DNA from: Balneolaceae bacterium
GTDB lineage: Bacteria > Bacteroidota > Rhodothermia > Balneolales > Balneolaceae
Direction of reading: 5' to 3'
Length of the DNA stretch: 9,053 bases
Assembly: GCA_007117235.1 (NCBI GenBank)
Contig: SKGY01000069.1
Coordinates: 1 to 9,053 of the forward strand
Of the stretch, positions 1 to 6,149 are shown piece after piece; within the stretch, counting starts at the first letter, position 1, and each line of letters starts with the position of its first letter. The notes under the pieces are model-generated. The model saw nothing but the letters and a program-made list of their open reading frames with translations, ran no database searches and was not told the origin of the DNA. The position numbers were made by a program, and so were the translations under genes.

Positions 1-72
1 CTTCATGGCATGATATGCATCATGATCACAATTTGAACCTGGAAAGACGATGACTCCAATTTTTTTAGACAC
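1..72 (-). CDS. purQ: PurQ, glutaminase subunit of FGAM synthase (5' end only)
   Basis: Only the first 24 codons lie in the window; the gene runs off the left edge. They encode a GTG-initiated peptide containing IGVIVFPGSNCDHDA, the hallmark N-terminus of PurQ, the class I glutamine amidotransferase subunit that supplies ammonia to PurL in formylglycinamidine ribonucleotide synthesis (purine pathway step 4). The catalytic Cys-His-Glu residues lie outside the window. The GTG start is chosen because it gives the usual PurQ length before the first beta strand and follows an AAAAGGA Shine-Dalgarno-like sequence 7 bases upstream, the clearest one in the window. It begins 4 bases after the clpS stop, and purS lies just before clpS, which supports the identification. 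PurL is not visible. Confidence 0.9.
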   Translation of the reverse strand, partial: MSKKIGVIVFPGSNCDHDAYHAMK

Positions 73-76
73 GGTA

Positions 77-412
77 TTATCCTTTTATTTCGGTAATGAG
101 TTGAATTTCCTGTAGTACGGAATTGATTTTAAGGCACTCTTCAAACTTGCCTTCAAAAACAACAGCTTTTCCTTCGTTGTGAACAGCTGCCGTAATTTTT
201 TCTGCTTCTGAGACGGTGCAACCCAATGCTTTTATTAGTTGATTGATCACTTCATCAAAAGTATGGATATCATCATCATACAATATGAGTCGCCATGGAT
301 TGTCGATTGCCTCTTCTTCTTCAGTTTGTTCCAACACATCAACATTTGGATTCTGTGCAGGTTGAGAACCTGAATCAGACAGTATGATTTTCAAATGGTG
401 GGTTGGTAGCAT
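77..412 (-). CDS. clpS: ClpS, ATP-dependent Clp protease adaptor
   Basis: This 111-residue protein matches ClpS, the small cytoplasmic adaptor that binds destabilising N-terminal residues and delivers substrates to ClpA/ClpC-ClpP. Residues 1-38 are a polar, acidic, probably disordered extension (EQTEEEEA). The folded core, about residues 39-110, shows the family pattern NPWRLILYDDDIHTFDEVI, then AVHNEGKAVV and a closing acidic strand. H78 corresponds to pocket residue His66 of E. coli ClpS. D46 stands where E. coli has Asn34, while the next two aspartates are kept. The gene lies 8 bases after purS and 4 before purQ, so it is almost certainly cotranscribed with them. No clear Shine-Dalgarno precedes its ATG, so translation may be coupled to purS. 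Which unfoldase it serves cannot be seen here; ClpC is the likely partner in Bacteroidota-like organisms (inference). Confidence 0.9.
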   Translation of the reverse strand: MLPTHHLKIILSDSGSQPAQNPNVDVLEQTEEEEAIDNPWRLILYDDDIHTFDEVINQLIKALGCTVSEAEKITAAVHNEGKAVVFEGKFEECLKINSVLQEIQLITEIKG

Positions 413-420
413 TGAAATCG

Positions 421-669
421 TCAGTTATTTTCGATTTCTATTTGATAGTCTTCCATTACTTCATTTGCAAGAAGTTTGGAGCAGGCAGTTTCAGCAAGTT
501 CCATAGCCTGTTTGTCTGAATTGGCGTCAATATCCATTTCGATGAATTTTCCAATACGTACACCATCTATGTTTTTTATACCGAGATTTTGCAGTGCGTG
601 ATGGGCTGCCTTACCTTTTGGATCAAGAATTGATTTGCGAAGAGTGATGTTAATTTTAGCTTTATACAT
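421..669 (-). CDS. purS: PurS, small subunit of FGAM synthase
   Basis: This 82-residue protein has the length and pattern of PurS, the small structural subunit of the three-part formylglycinamidine ribonucleotide synthase (PurS-PurQ-PurL). PurS has no active site; it bridges PurQ and PurL for ammonia transfer. Visible family features are the N-terminal strand YKAKINITLRKSILDPKGKA, the segment HHALQNLGIKNIDGVRIGKFIE, and a C-terminal helix leading to the EDYQIEIE strand. The PurQ start 349 bases downstream in the same direction confirms the assignment. It follows miaA by 43 bases and is separated from purQ by clpS, an insertion in the usual purS-purQ pair. The ATG has no recognisable Shine-Dalgarno. 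The complex acts in the cytoplasm. Confidence 0.93.
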   Translation of the reverse strand: MYKAKINITLRKSILDPKGKAAHHALQNLGIKNIDGVRIGKFIEMDIDANSDKQAMELAETACSKLLANEVMEDYQIEIENN

Positions 670-712
670 GCGTTACATTCACAGTTTTGGGATAAGCTTT
701 AAGTTAACCTTT

Positions 713-1636
713 CTATGACTTAGCTGCTACCTGTTGTTGGATATACCCAACGGCTTTTTCCTTTGAATATTTGCTCATGTCAATCCAATCTACAAATGGC
801 CAGCGATTGAGCCATGTTATCTGTCTTTTTGCATATCGGCGTGTCGCTGTTTTGATGTCTTTCACCATTTGGGAATGTGAAATGTCACCGTCAAAAAATT
901 GCAAAACCTGTTTATACCCTACGGTATTAAACGCCTGAATATCCTTACTGTATCCTTCTTTAAGAAGTGATTTCGTCTCTTCAACTAATCCCCGATTAAT
1001 CATCTGATCGGTTCTTTTCTCAATTCGTCGGTGTAGTTCTTTTCTCGGGTGATGAAGGGCAAAAAGAGAGTAGTGATCTGGCAAGTTAACCTCACTGCCG
1101 GTATGAAAACTACTGAACGGTTTTCCGGTTTGCATCCAAACGTCCAATGCTCGAATGATGCGCTGCGGGTTTTTGCCATCCATTGAGCTGGCGTATTCAT
1201 GATCATGTTTTTTAAGACGCTGATATAGAAAATCAATACCATGAACTTCTGACTCTTGCTTAAGCTTGGTAATGTTATTGGAGTCAGCAGAGGGAATATC
1301 ATCCAACGGATGAATAAGCGACTGAATATGGAGAGTGCTGCCTCCACAAAAAATGACCATTTTTCCGCGCTGTTCAATCTCTTCAGCCATTCTTTCTACT
1401 CTTTCTGTGAAACTGGCAACCGAATCATTTTCACTGAGACGTAGAACAGAAATATTGTGATGAGGTATTTTTTGTAGCTGTTGGGAGTCAGGTTTTGCGG
1501 TGCCTATATCAATCTGCTTGTAACATTGCCGGGAATCAATTGAGACGATTTCGCCTTGGGTTAACTCAGCCAATGATATAGCTAAAGAGCTCTTACCTGA
1601 TGCAGTAGGTCCTGTTATGATAATTCGATGGTTCAT
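713..1636 (-). CDS. miaA: MiaA, tRNA dimethylallyltransferase
   Basis: MiaA transfers a dimethylallyl group to N6 of A37 in tRNAs that read codons beginning with U. The 307-residue length is normal for the family. The P-loop GPTASGKS is at residues 9-16, and DSRQCYKQIDIGTAKP at 34-49 is the family signature contacting tRNA and the prenyl substrate. PHH (58-60), the NPQRIIRALDV helix start (156-166), NTVGYKQV (237-244) and the C-terminal RRYAKRQITWLNR (266-278) are also typical. The strand usually reading GGTGLY is here GGSTLH (98-103), a mild deviation. It is the first gene of the probable miaA-purS-clpS-purQ operon and diverges from dnaN. The ATG at 1636 starts four residues before the strand leading into the P-loop, as expected. 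A candidate promoter ends about 40 bases upstream. Confidence 0.96.
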   Translation of the reverse strand: MNHRIIITGPTASGKSSLAISLAELTQGEIVSIDSRQCYKQIDIGTAKPDSQQLQKIPHHNISVLRLSENDSVASFTERVERMAEEIEQRGKMVIFCGGSTLHIQSLIHPLDDIPSADSNNITKLKQESEVHGIDFLYQRLKKHDHEYASSMDGKNPQRIIRALDVWMQTGKPFSSFHTGSEVNLPDHYSLFALHHPRKELHRRIEKRTDQMINRGLVEETKSLLKEGYSKDIQAFNTVGYKQVLQFFDGDISHSQMVKDIKTATRRYAKRQITWLNRWPFVDWIDMSKYSKEKAVGYIQQQVAAKS

Positions 1637-1907
1637 GTTGGTTGCAAGATAAGGTAAATCAGATTCGGATAAATAGTATAAACCTGATCAGTATTCTGGG
1701 CCAAGCAAATAGAGTTATTATTGGGAAGCTTGTTTGACCACTTGTAGAATCAGGAGTTAGCACAAAAAATGTCTTTGAAATGAGGCAACAACAGCTCACT
1801 TTTAAGTTGCGGTAAGAACAGAGATTTGTTAGTATAAGTTGATTGTATTTTATGTGAAAAAGTGAGTGATTTACGCGCTTCTGACTAACAAAATTTAGAT
1901 ATCTGCT
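1637..1907. promoter_or_regulatory. Divergent intergenic region between miaA and dnaN
   Basis: This 271-base gap must hold promoters for both divergent units. On the plus side I see no convincing promoter for dnaN; TTGCGG (1807) and TATAAG (1833) are spaced 20 bases apart, which is too long. A perfect 9-bp inverted repeat, CTCACTTTT (1795-1803) and AAAAGTGAG (1858-1866), flanks 54 bases of the dnaN leader. An 8-bp palindrome AGATATCT (1897-1904) lies just before the dnaN start. No clear DnaA box cluster, tRNA or credible short gene was seen. Confidence 0.4.
1675..1704 (-). promoter_or_regulatory. Candidate promoter for the miaA-purS-clpS-purQ operon
   Basis: Read on the minus strand, TTGGCC (1704-1699) and TATACT (1680-1675) are separated by 18 bases, a sigma-70-like arrangement. 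It would place transcription start about 30 bases before the miaA ATG. There is no TAnnTTTG element. The support is a motif match by eye only. Confidence 0.35.
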
Positions 1908-3023
1908 ATGAAATTTAATGTATCCAGCAACGACCTGAATCAAGGGCTTTCAGCAGTTATTGGAGCTGTACCCACGAAAGCAACATTGCCAATTCTCGAA
2001 ACGATTCTTTTTGAGTCAGAAGATGGTCGGCTCAAACTAACTGCCACCGATCTTGAGATTTCTATCATCGAATATATTGATGCGGAAATAGAAGATGAGG
2101 GATCAATTGCGATACCCGCAAAACGCCTTCTCGAAACACTTCGTCAGCTGCCTGATATTACAGTCTTTTTTGATGTAGACTCAAATCAGAATATTCAATT
2201 TAAAACTGATAAGGGTACTTATAAGCTTGTAGGTGAAGAGGCGGATGAATTCCCTGAAGTACCGGATATGAATGAAGGTGTGGTTCTAAAAACCACAACT
2301 AAACTGATTCAAAATGCTATTGGAAAGACCATGTTTGCTGTGTCAACTGATGATCTGAGGCCAGCAATGATGGGTGTCTTTTTTGATATTGGTTCAGACG
2401 AAAGCAAGTTTGTTGCAACAGATGGGCATAGGTTAGTAAAGTTTGTAAATCGTAATCTGACATCTGATCAGCCTCTCTCATTTATTGCTCCGGATAAGGC
2501 ACTGAATCTGGTGTCCAAAGCACTTGATGCCGCAGATTGTGAATTGACTGTCTCAGATGATCATGTACAATTCAAGAGTGGTAACACGATTGTTATTTCA
2601 AGATTAATTAACGAGCAGTATCCGAACTATGAATCTGTAATCCCCAGAGATAATGACAAAGAGTTGTTGATTGATAAAACTCAAATGCTATCTACAGTAA
2701 AGCGTGTATCTGTTTTTTCAAGCACAACAACTCGTCAAATTCGATTACAGCTCGGCAACGATAAACTCACTATTCGTGCGGAAGATCTTGACATGAGCTC
2801 AGAAGCGAAAGAGGTTATCTCCTGCGACTACAACGAGGGCGAAATGGAGATCGGGTTCAATGCAAAATACCTTTCAGATGTATTGAGCAATGTTGATGGT
2901 GACGAAGCAAAATTTGAGTTTTCATCTCCAAATCGTGCCGGTATTGTTAAGCCGGTTAACGAAGAAGACGGCGAAGAGATGCTGATGCTCGTTATGCCGG
3001 TGATGTTAAACAGCTATGCATAA
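1908..3023 (+). CDS. dnaN: DnaN, DNA polymerase III beta sliding clamp
   Basis: DnaN forms the dimeric ring that tethers DNA polymerase III and other repair and replication proteins to DNA. The 371-residue length fits three clamp domains of roughly 120 residues each. The N-terminus MKFNVSSNDLNQGLSAVIGAV, the segment LPILETILFESEDGRLKLTATDLE, the mid-protein VATDGHRLVKF and RPAMMGVFF, and INEQYPNYESVIP are all family hallmarks. The C-terminus MLVMPVMLNSYA corresponds to the MPMRL strand of the E. coli clamp that helps form the peptide-binding pocket; arginine is replaced by methionine and the chain runs four residues further. dnaA is not adjacent, so this is not a dnaA-dnaN origin locus. No Shine-Dalgarno is evident before the ATG. 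The next gene starts 3 bases after its stop. Confidence 0.97.
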   Translation: MKFNVSSNDLNQGLSAVIGAVPTKATLPILETILFESEDGRLKLTATDLEISIIEYIDAEIEDEGSIAIPAKRLLETLRQLPDITVFFDVDSNQNIQFKTDKGTYKLVGEEADEFPEVPDMNEGVVLKTTTKLIQNAIGKTMFAVSTDDLRPAMMGVFFDIGSDESKFVATDGHRLVKFVNRNLTSDQPLSFIAPDKALNLVSKALDAADCELTVSDDHVQFKSGNTIVISRLINEQYPNYESVIPRDNDKELLIDKTQMLSTVKRVSVFSSTTTRQIRLQLGNDKLTIRAEDLDMSSEAKEVISCDYNEGEMEIGFNAKYLSDVLSNVDGDEAKFEFSSPNRAGIVKPVNEEDGEEMLMLVMPVMLNSYA

Positions 3024-3026
3024 TTC

Positions 3027-3824
3027 ATGTCTTCAATCATCACTCTTACTACAGACTTTGGGCTGCAGGATCACTATGTAAGTGTGATGAAGGCGGTGAT
3101 GCTTGGCATCGCACCTGATGTTCGGTTGGTAGATGTATCTCACCAAATACCACCGCAGGATATCATGGCGGGAGCATGGGTTGTCCGCAATGCATCACTC
3201 AGTTTCCCAAAAGACACAATCCATCTTGTTGTTGTTGATCCCGGTGTTGGAACAGCCCGTAACCCGGTCGCAATACGAATAAAAGATCAGATTTATGTTG
3301 GGCCGGACAACGGAATATTCTCTCTGATTGCTGATGAATTTGAATACTCTGCAAGACGACTGACAGAGAAGAAATTCTGGGTTGATAATCCATCAAACAC
3401 GTTTCACGGAAGGGATATATTTTCACCGGTGGCAGCTCATCTTGCTAACGGTGTGCCGTTCGAAGAACTTGGCGAGCCTGTTGATGAACTGGTAACATAT
3501 AGATGGGCCGTGCCTATTTCTGATAAAGATGGCATTCAGGGATGGGTTATTCATATTGATCGTTTCGGAAATCTTATCTCTAATATTCCGGCTGATCTCA
3601 TACACAAATCTATAGGAAATTCTCGATTCAGGATCTATGTAGGTAACACCATTCTTGACGAAGTGGTAACTACCTTTGCGGATGTAACCGACGGAGAGCC
3701 GGTAGCCTACATCGGGAGCTCCGGGACCCTTGAAATTGCTATAAACAAGGGAAATGCAAGAGAGATGCTTGGTGTACAGAAGGGTGCTCAAATCTCAATT
3801 TTTCTACAAAAGCAGGAAGTTTAA
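3027..3824 (+). CDS. SAM hydroxide adenosyltransferase (DUF62 family)
   Basis: This 265-residue protein belongs to the DUF62 / SAM-dependent halogenase-like family. Members with a conserved Asp-Arg-His triad use activated water to split S-adenosylmethionine into adenosine and methionine. The triad is visible: D71 in VVVDPGVG, R78 just after, and H127 in TFHGRDIF, matching D68, R75 and H127 described for the archaeal enzyme. Other markers are the N-terminal ITLTTDFGLQDHYV (5-18), YVGPDNGIFS (90-99), the C-terminal-domain opening DRFGNLISNI (178-187) and GSSGTLEIAINKG. It should form a trimer in the cytoplasm. The start lies 3 bases after the dnaN stop, so the two are probably cotranscribed and translationally coupled. 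The physiological role is poorly known. Fluorinase or chlorinase activity is unlikely because the hydrolytic triad is intact. Confidence 0.92.
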   Translation: MSSIITLTTDFGLQDHYVSVMKAVMLGIAPDVRLVDVSHQIPPQDIMAGAWVVRNASLSFPKDTIHLVVVDPGVGTARNPVAIRIKDQIYVGPDNGIFSLIADEFEYSARRLTEKKFWVDNPSNTFHGRDIFSPVAAHLANGVPFEELGEPVDELVTYRWAVPISDKDGIQGWVIHIDRFGNLISNIPADLIHKSIGNSRFRIYVGNTILDEVVTTFADVTDGEPVAYIGSSGTLEIAINKGNAREMLGVQKGAQISIFLQKQEV

Positions 3825-3832
3825 CAACTTCC
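3815..3832 (+). terminator. Hairpin spanning the stop codon of the DUF62 gene
   Basis: GGAAGTT (3815-3821) and AACTTCC (3826-3832) form a perfect 7-bp stem around the loop TAAC, which contains the TAA stop (3822-3824). The following bases AATGTTTGATATAC are only weakly T-rich. It may be an imperfect intrinsic terminator or an mRNA 3'-end stabiliser for the dnaN unit. Confidence 0.45.
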
Positions 3833-3908
3833 AATGTTTGATATACTTTCCTAATGTATCATTGAAAAGGTACATGTAAGTGAAAAGGGTTGTATTTTAA
3901 GATGTGTA

Positions 3909-3929
3909 AATGATTAAAAAACAATCATT
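3909..3929. repeat. AT-rich inverted repeat upstream of the lipoprotein gene
   Basis: AATGATT (3909-3915) and AATCATT (3923-3929) are exact reverse complements separated by AAAAAAC. The repeat ends 26 bases before the lipoprotein ATG and is not followed by a T-run, so a terminator is unlikely. A dimeric regulator site is possible, but in AT-rich DNA a 7-bp repeat can be chance. Confidence 0.3.
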
Positions 3930-3955
3930 GAAATTATACTTAAATAAGTGAAAAT

Positions 3956-5209
3956 ATGATGAACACTCCCAAAACTTTAAAACCAATTTTCTTTACATCT
4001 TTGCTATTTCTTGCGATTGGATGTACCACGGGTGTCGAAGATCTGAGTGATGATTCTTTTATTGTAACCAACAGCGAAGAAGAGCTTTCTCTAAGGCTTG
4101 AACTTCTTGATTCAGACATTGAGGTAAGGTCTGATGATGAGCAAGGAAAACAGATAACGGCTCAAAATAATCACAGATTCAGTTTAAGCTTAGTAGCGAG
4201 CGTTCAGCCACCTTCAATTGAAGGTGTAACACTTCAGGCAACAATGATTGACTTGTTCAGTCAGGGTAACAGAGCGGCAGTTAGCTATAATGTGCGTGGT
4301 CAAATACAAAATGGAGGGATAGATATCCTTCAGTTACCGGCCGGAAACAGTAGAAATTTAAGAATCAGATCAGGAGTGGCTTTTACTGATGCCAATGTAA
4401 ATGCAGTTAATGTAAACGATGACAGAATTTGGTCAGCACAGTCATCACAAAACCCGGCACTGGTAAATGAAGGTGAATTCTCAGTGACTCGACAATTCAC
4501 ATCGAGTGGTTTCCATATTTCACCAGAATCCATTGAATCGGCTTCCCTTCCCGGTTTTGCGGCAAACAGCATTAAAGAGTTTGGAAACAGTATATATATC
4601 ACTTCCGGAGACAATGCCGGACTGTCTGTTTATAATCTTGATCTATCAACACAGGAGGAGTACGTGGAAATTGATGATGCAAGATGGGTAGATGTTAATG
4701 ATGATTGGGTTGTAGTATTAAGTGGTGGGAGTAATGGTACTATTCATAAATTCAACCGTTCAACAATGCAGATTGTCGGTACATATACTTTTTCAGGTGC
4801 AAATACTCCTGAAGCTAAAAATACTGTAGAAATTATTGGTGAGTTGGCCCTTATTGCAGCAGGGCAATCAGGTGTACATATCATGGATCTGAATAATGGA
4901 AATATTTTACACACTATTCCTCTGCCCAATGCCGCCAATCTAGGTTTGGATCCTGACAGGGTTGAAACAAATGCAGTTTCAGGTGACGAAGAGTTCATTT
5001 TTATCTCAAATGGCGAAGCCGGTGTTTATGTTGCTGAAGCAAGCATGAATTTGAATGACTATTCGTCCGGCAACCAGTTTAGTGTGAGTCTTTTAGGCAG
5101 TCTGCAGTTTGGTGATTCAGAGTCTGTGAACCACGTAACTTACCGCGAGAATAATCTTTTCATTGCAACAGGATTGGGTGGGGTAAAAGCAGTACGATTG
5201 ACAAAATAA
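3956..5209 (+). CDS. Lipoprotein with C-terminal beta-propeller-like (LVIVD-type) repeats
   Basis: I do not recognise a named gene. The 417-residue protein begins with a signal peptide: basic K6 and K9, hydrophobic IFFTSLLFLAIG, then C23 as lipidation site in a slightly relaxed lipobox (AIGC). It should be an envelope lipoprotein. Residues 24-80 are acidic and low in structure signals; residues 80-200 look like a beta-rich domain. From about 200 to the end there are five loosely repeated units, each a hydrophobic strand, a Gly-rich turn and a second strand: SIYITSGDNAGLSVYNL (212-228), WVVVLSGGSNGTIHKF (251-266), LALIAAGQSGVHIMDL (297-312), FIFISNGEAGVYVAEA (347-362) and LFIATGLGGVKAVRL (401-415). 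This resembles LVIVD / WD-like beta propellers, which usually bind partners. An ATG at 3959 is an equally possible start. It stands alone, 131 bases after the preceding gene. Confidence 0.85.
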   Translation: MMNTPKTLKPIFFTSLLFLAIGCTTGVEDLSDDSFIVTNSEEELSLRLELLDSDIEVRSDDEQGKQITAQNNHRFSLSLVASVQPPSIEGVTLQATMIDLFSQGNRAAVSYNVRGQIQNGGIDILQLPAGNSRNLRIRSGVAFTDANVNAVNVNDDRIWSAQSSQNPALVNEGEFSVTRQFTSSGFHISPESIESASLPGFAANSIKEFGNSIYITSGDNAGLSVYNLDLSTQEEYVEIDDARWVDVNDDWVVVLSGGSNGTIHKFNRSTMQIVGTYTFSGANTPEAKNTVEIIGELALIAAGQSGVHIMDLNNGNILHTIPLPNAANLGLDPDRVETNAVSGDEEFIFISNGEAGVYVAEASMNLNDYSSGNQFSVSLLGSLQFGDSESVNHVTYRENNLFIATGLGGVKAVRLTK

Positions 5210-5307
5210 TTTTCAGTTAATTGGTGAGTGGTGAAACTTGAATTCGTAACCCTGAGTAGATGAATGCGTAACAATTGTTTCAACTCATCAATAATTTTCA
5301 CTCACTT

Positions 5308-6111
5308 ATGAATTTTCAAGTACGTTCACCTCTATTCGACTCTGAAAGCATCGACATCCCGAAAGAGGTATCAAACCTCTCTAAGCCATTTAATGGGTCC
5401 ATAAGCTCTGGCAAAGGTGATGAGTACCTGATCAAGAATAATATCATTGATCTGCTGCCAACTGAAAAATCTTATTCACTGGCTCAATCTACAAATCACT
5501 GGCAGGTTACCGCTTCCGTATATGAGGACCTTTGGAGGAAACGTTCACTCTCTCTGCTTACCGGTGATGAATTTCCTATCGAAGAGGAGCAAAATCTGCT
5601 AACTGAGTGGATGACGCCAAAGGCAGAAGAAAAATACCTTGATGTGGGTTGTTCAACGGCACTTTATGCAAGAACGCTAAAAAAACACTGTCCGGATAGT
5701 TTTCACGTCGCTTTAGACTTTTCAAAAGTGATGTTAACCGAGGCCCGGCTTAAAGCAGAAGCTGATCAAACGAATATTCTGTTCATTCGTGCTGATGCCA
5801 GAGAGATGCCGTTTTTTGGAAAAAGCTTTGATGGATTGATGATGGGCGGTACACTTAATGAACTTACTGATGAGCTGAAAGTGATGTTCGAGTGCAGAAG
5901 AGTTCTAAAGGAAGGAGGAACATTCTTTATGATGCACCTCGTCAAGGCCAATCACTGGGTTGCTCGGCTGCTGCAGAGTTCAGCTGAACTTGGAGGGATA
6001 AACTTCTGGACTGTTGATGAAAGCAATGAATTATTCGGCAGAGCCGGTTTCAGGGTAGAAGATCAGTTCACGAAAGGTATTGTCTGTTTTACCAAACTGA
6101 TAGCAGAGTAA
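5308..6111 (+). CDS. Class I SAM-dependent methyltransferase
   Basis: The 267-residue protein has a Rossmann methyltransferase core at about residues 105-262. Motif I is KYLDVGCSTALYA (109-121), where the usual GxG is modified to GCSTA; the acidic end of strand 2 is D137 in VALDFS; motif III is IRADAREMPF (160-169); SFDGLMMGGTLNEL is strand 4; RRVLKEGG (197-204) is the typical post-motif helix. This is the UbiE/Methyltransf_11 pattern, but the substrate cannot be told. Residues 1-51 resemble the Trm112-like module often fused to such enzymes (ending YLIKNNIIDLLP) yet contain no cysteine. I start at ATG 5308; an in-frame TTG at 5275 would add 11 residues, and neither start has a Shine-Dalgarno. 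It is convergent with argS, 38 bases apart. Confidence 0.85.
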   Translation: MNFQVRSPLFDSESIDIPKEVSNLSKPFNGSISSGKGDEYLIKNNIIDLLPTEKSYSLAQSTNHWQVTASVYEDLWRKRSLSLLTGDEFPIEEEQNLLTEWMTPKAEEKYLDVGCSTALYARTLKKHCPDSFHVALDFSKVMLTEARLKAEADQTNILFIRADAREMPFFGKSFDGLMMGGTLNELTDELKVMFECRRVLKEGGTFFMMHLVKANHWVARLLQSSAELGGINFWTVDESNELFGRAGFRVEDQFTKGIVCFTKLIAE

Positions 6112-6149
6112 ACCAGCGCTGATAATTTCAACCTGAGAAACCATTTTTT

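Noticed and set aside
1666..1674. Possible DnaA box (TTATCCGAA on the minus strand) near dnaN
   Set aside because: Two mismatches to TTATCCACA, only one copy, and dnaA is not adjacent, so a replication origin is not supported.
1659..1943. 94-codon minus-strand open frame covering the miaA-dnaN gap and the dnaN start
   Set aside because: Its translation is rich in Phe, Ile, Ser and Cys with no domain pattern, it overlaps the dnaN start, and the region is better explained as divergent promoters.
3423..3791. 122-codon minus-strand open frame inside the DUF62 gene
   Set aside because: Antisense to a clearly recognised enzyme gene and without any recognisable motif.
3027..3824. Fluorinase or chlorinase as the activity of the DUF62 protein
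   Set aside because: The Asp-Arg-His triad of the hydroxide-type enzymes is intact, which points to hydrolysis of SAM, not halogenation.
5275..5307. TTG start extending the methyltransferase by 11 residues
   Set aside because: No Shine-Dalgarno, and the ATG at 5308 gives a natural N-terminus.
6112..6149. Bidirectional terminator between the convergent methyltransferase and argS genes
   Set aside because: Only an 8-base palindrome CAGCGCTG is present; no usable stem followed by a T-run in either direction.
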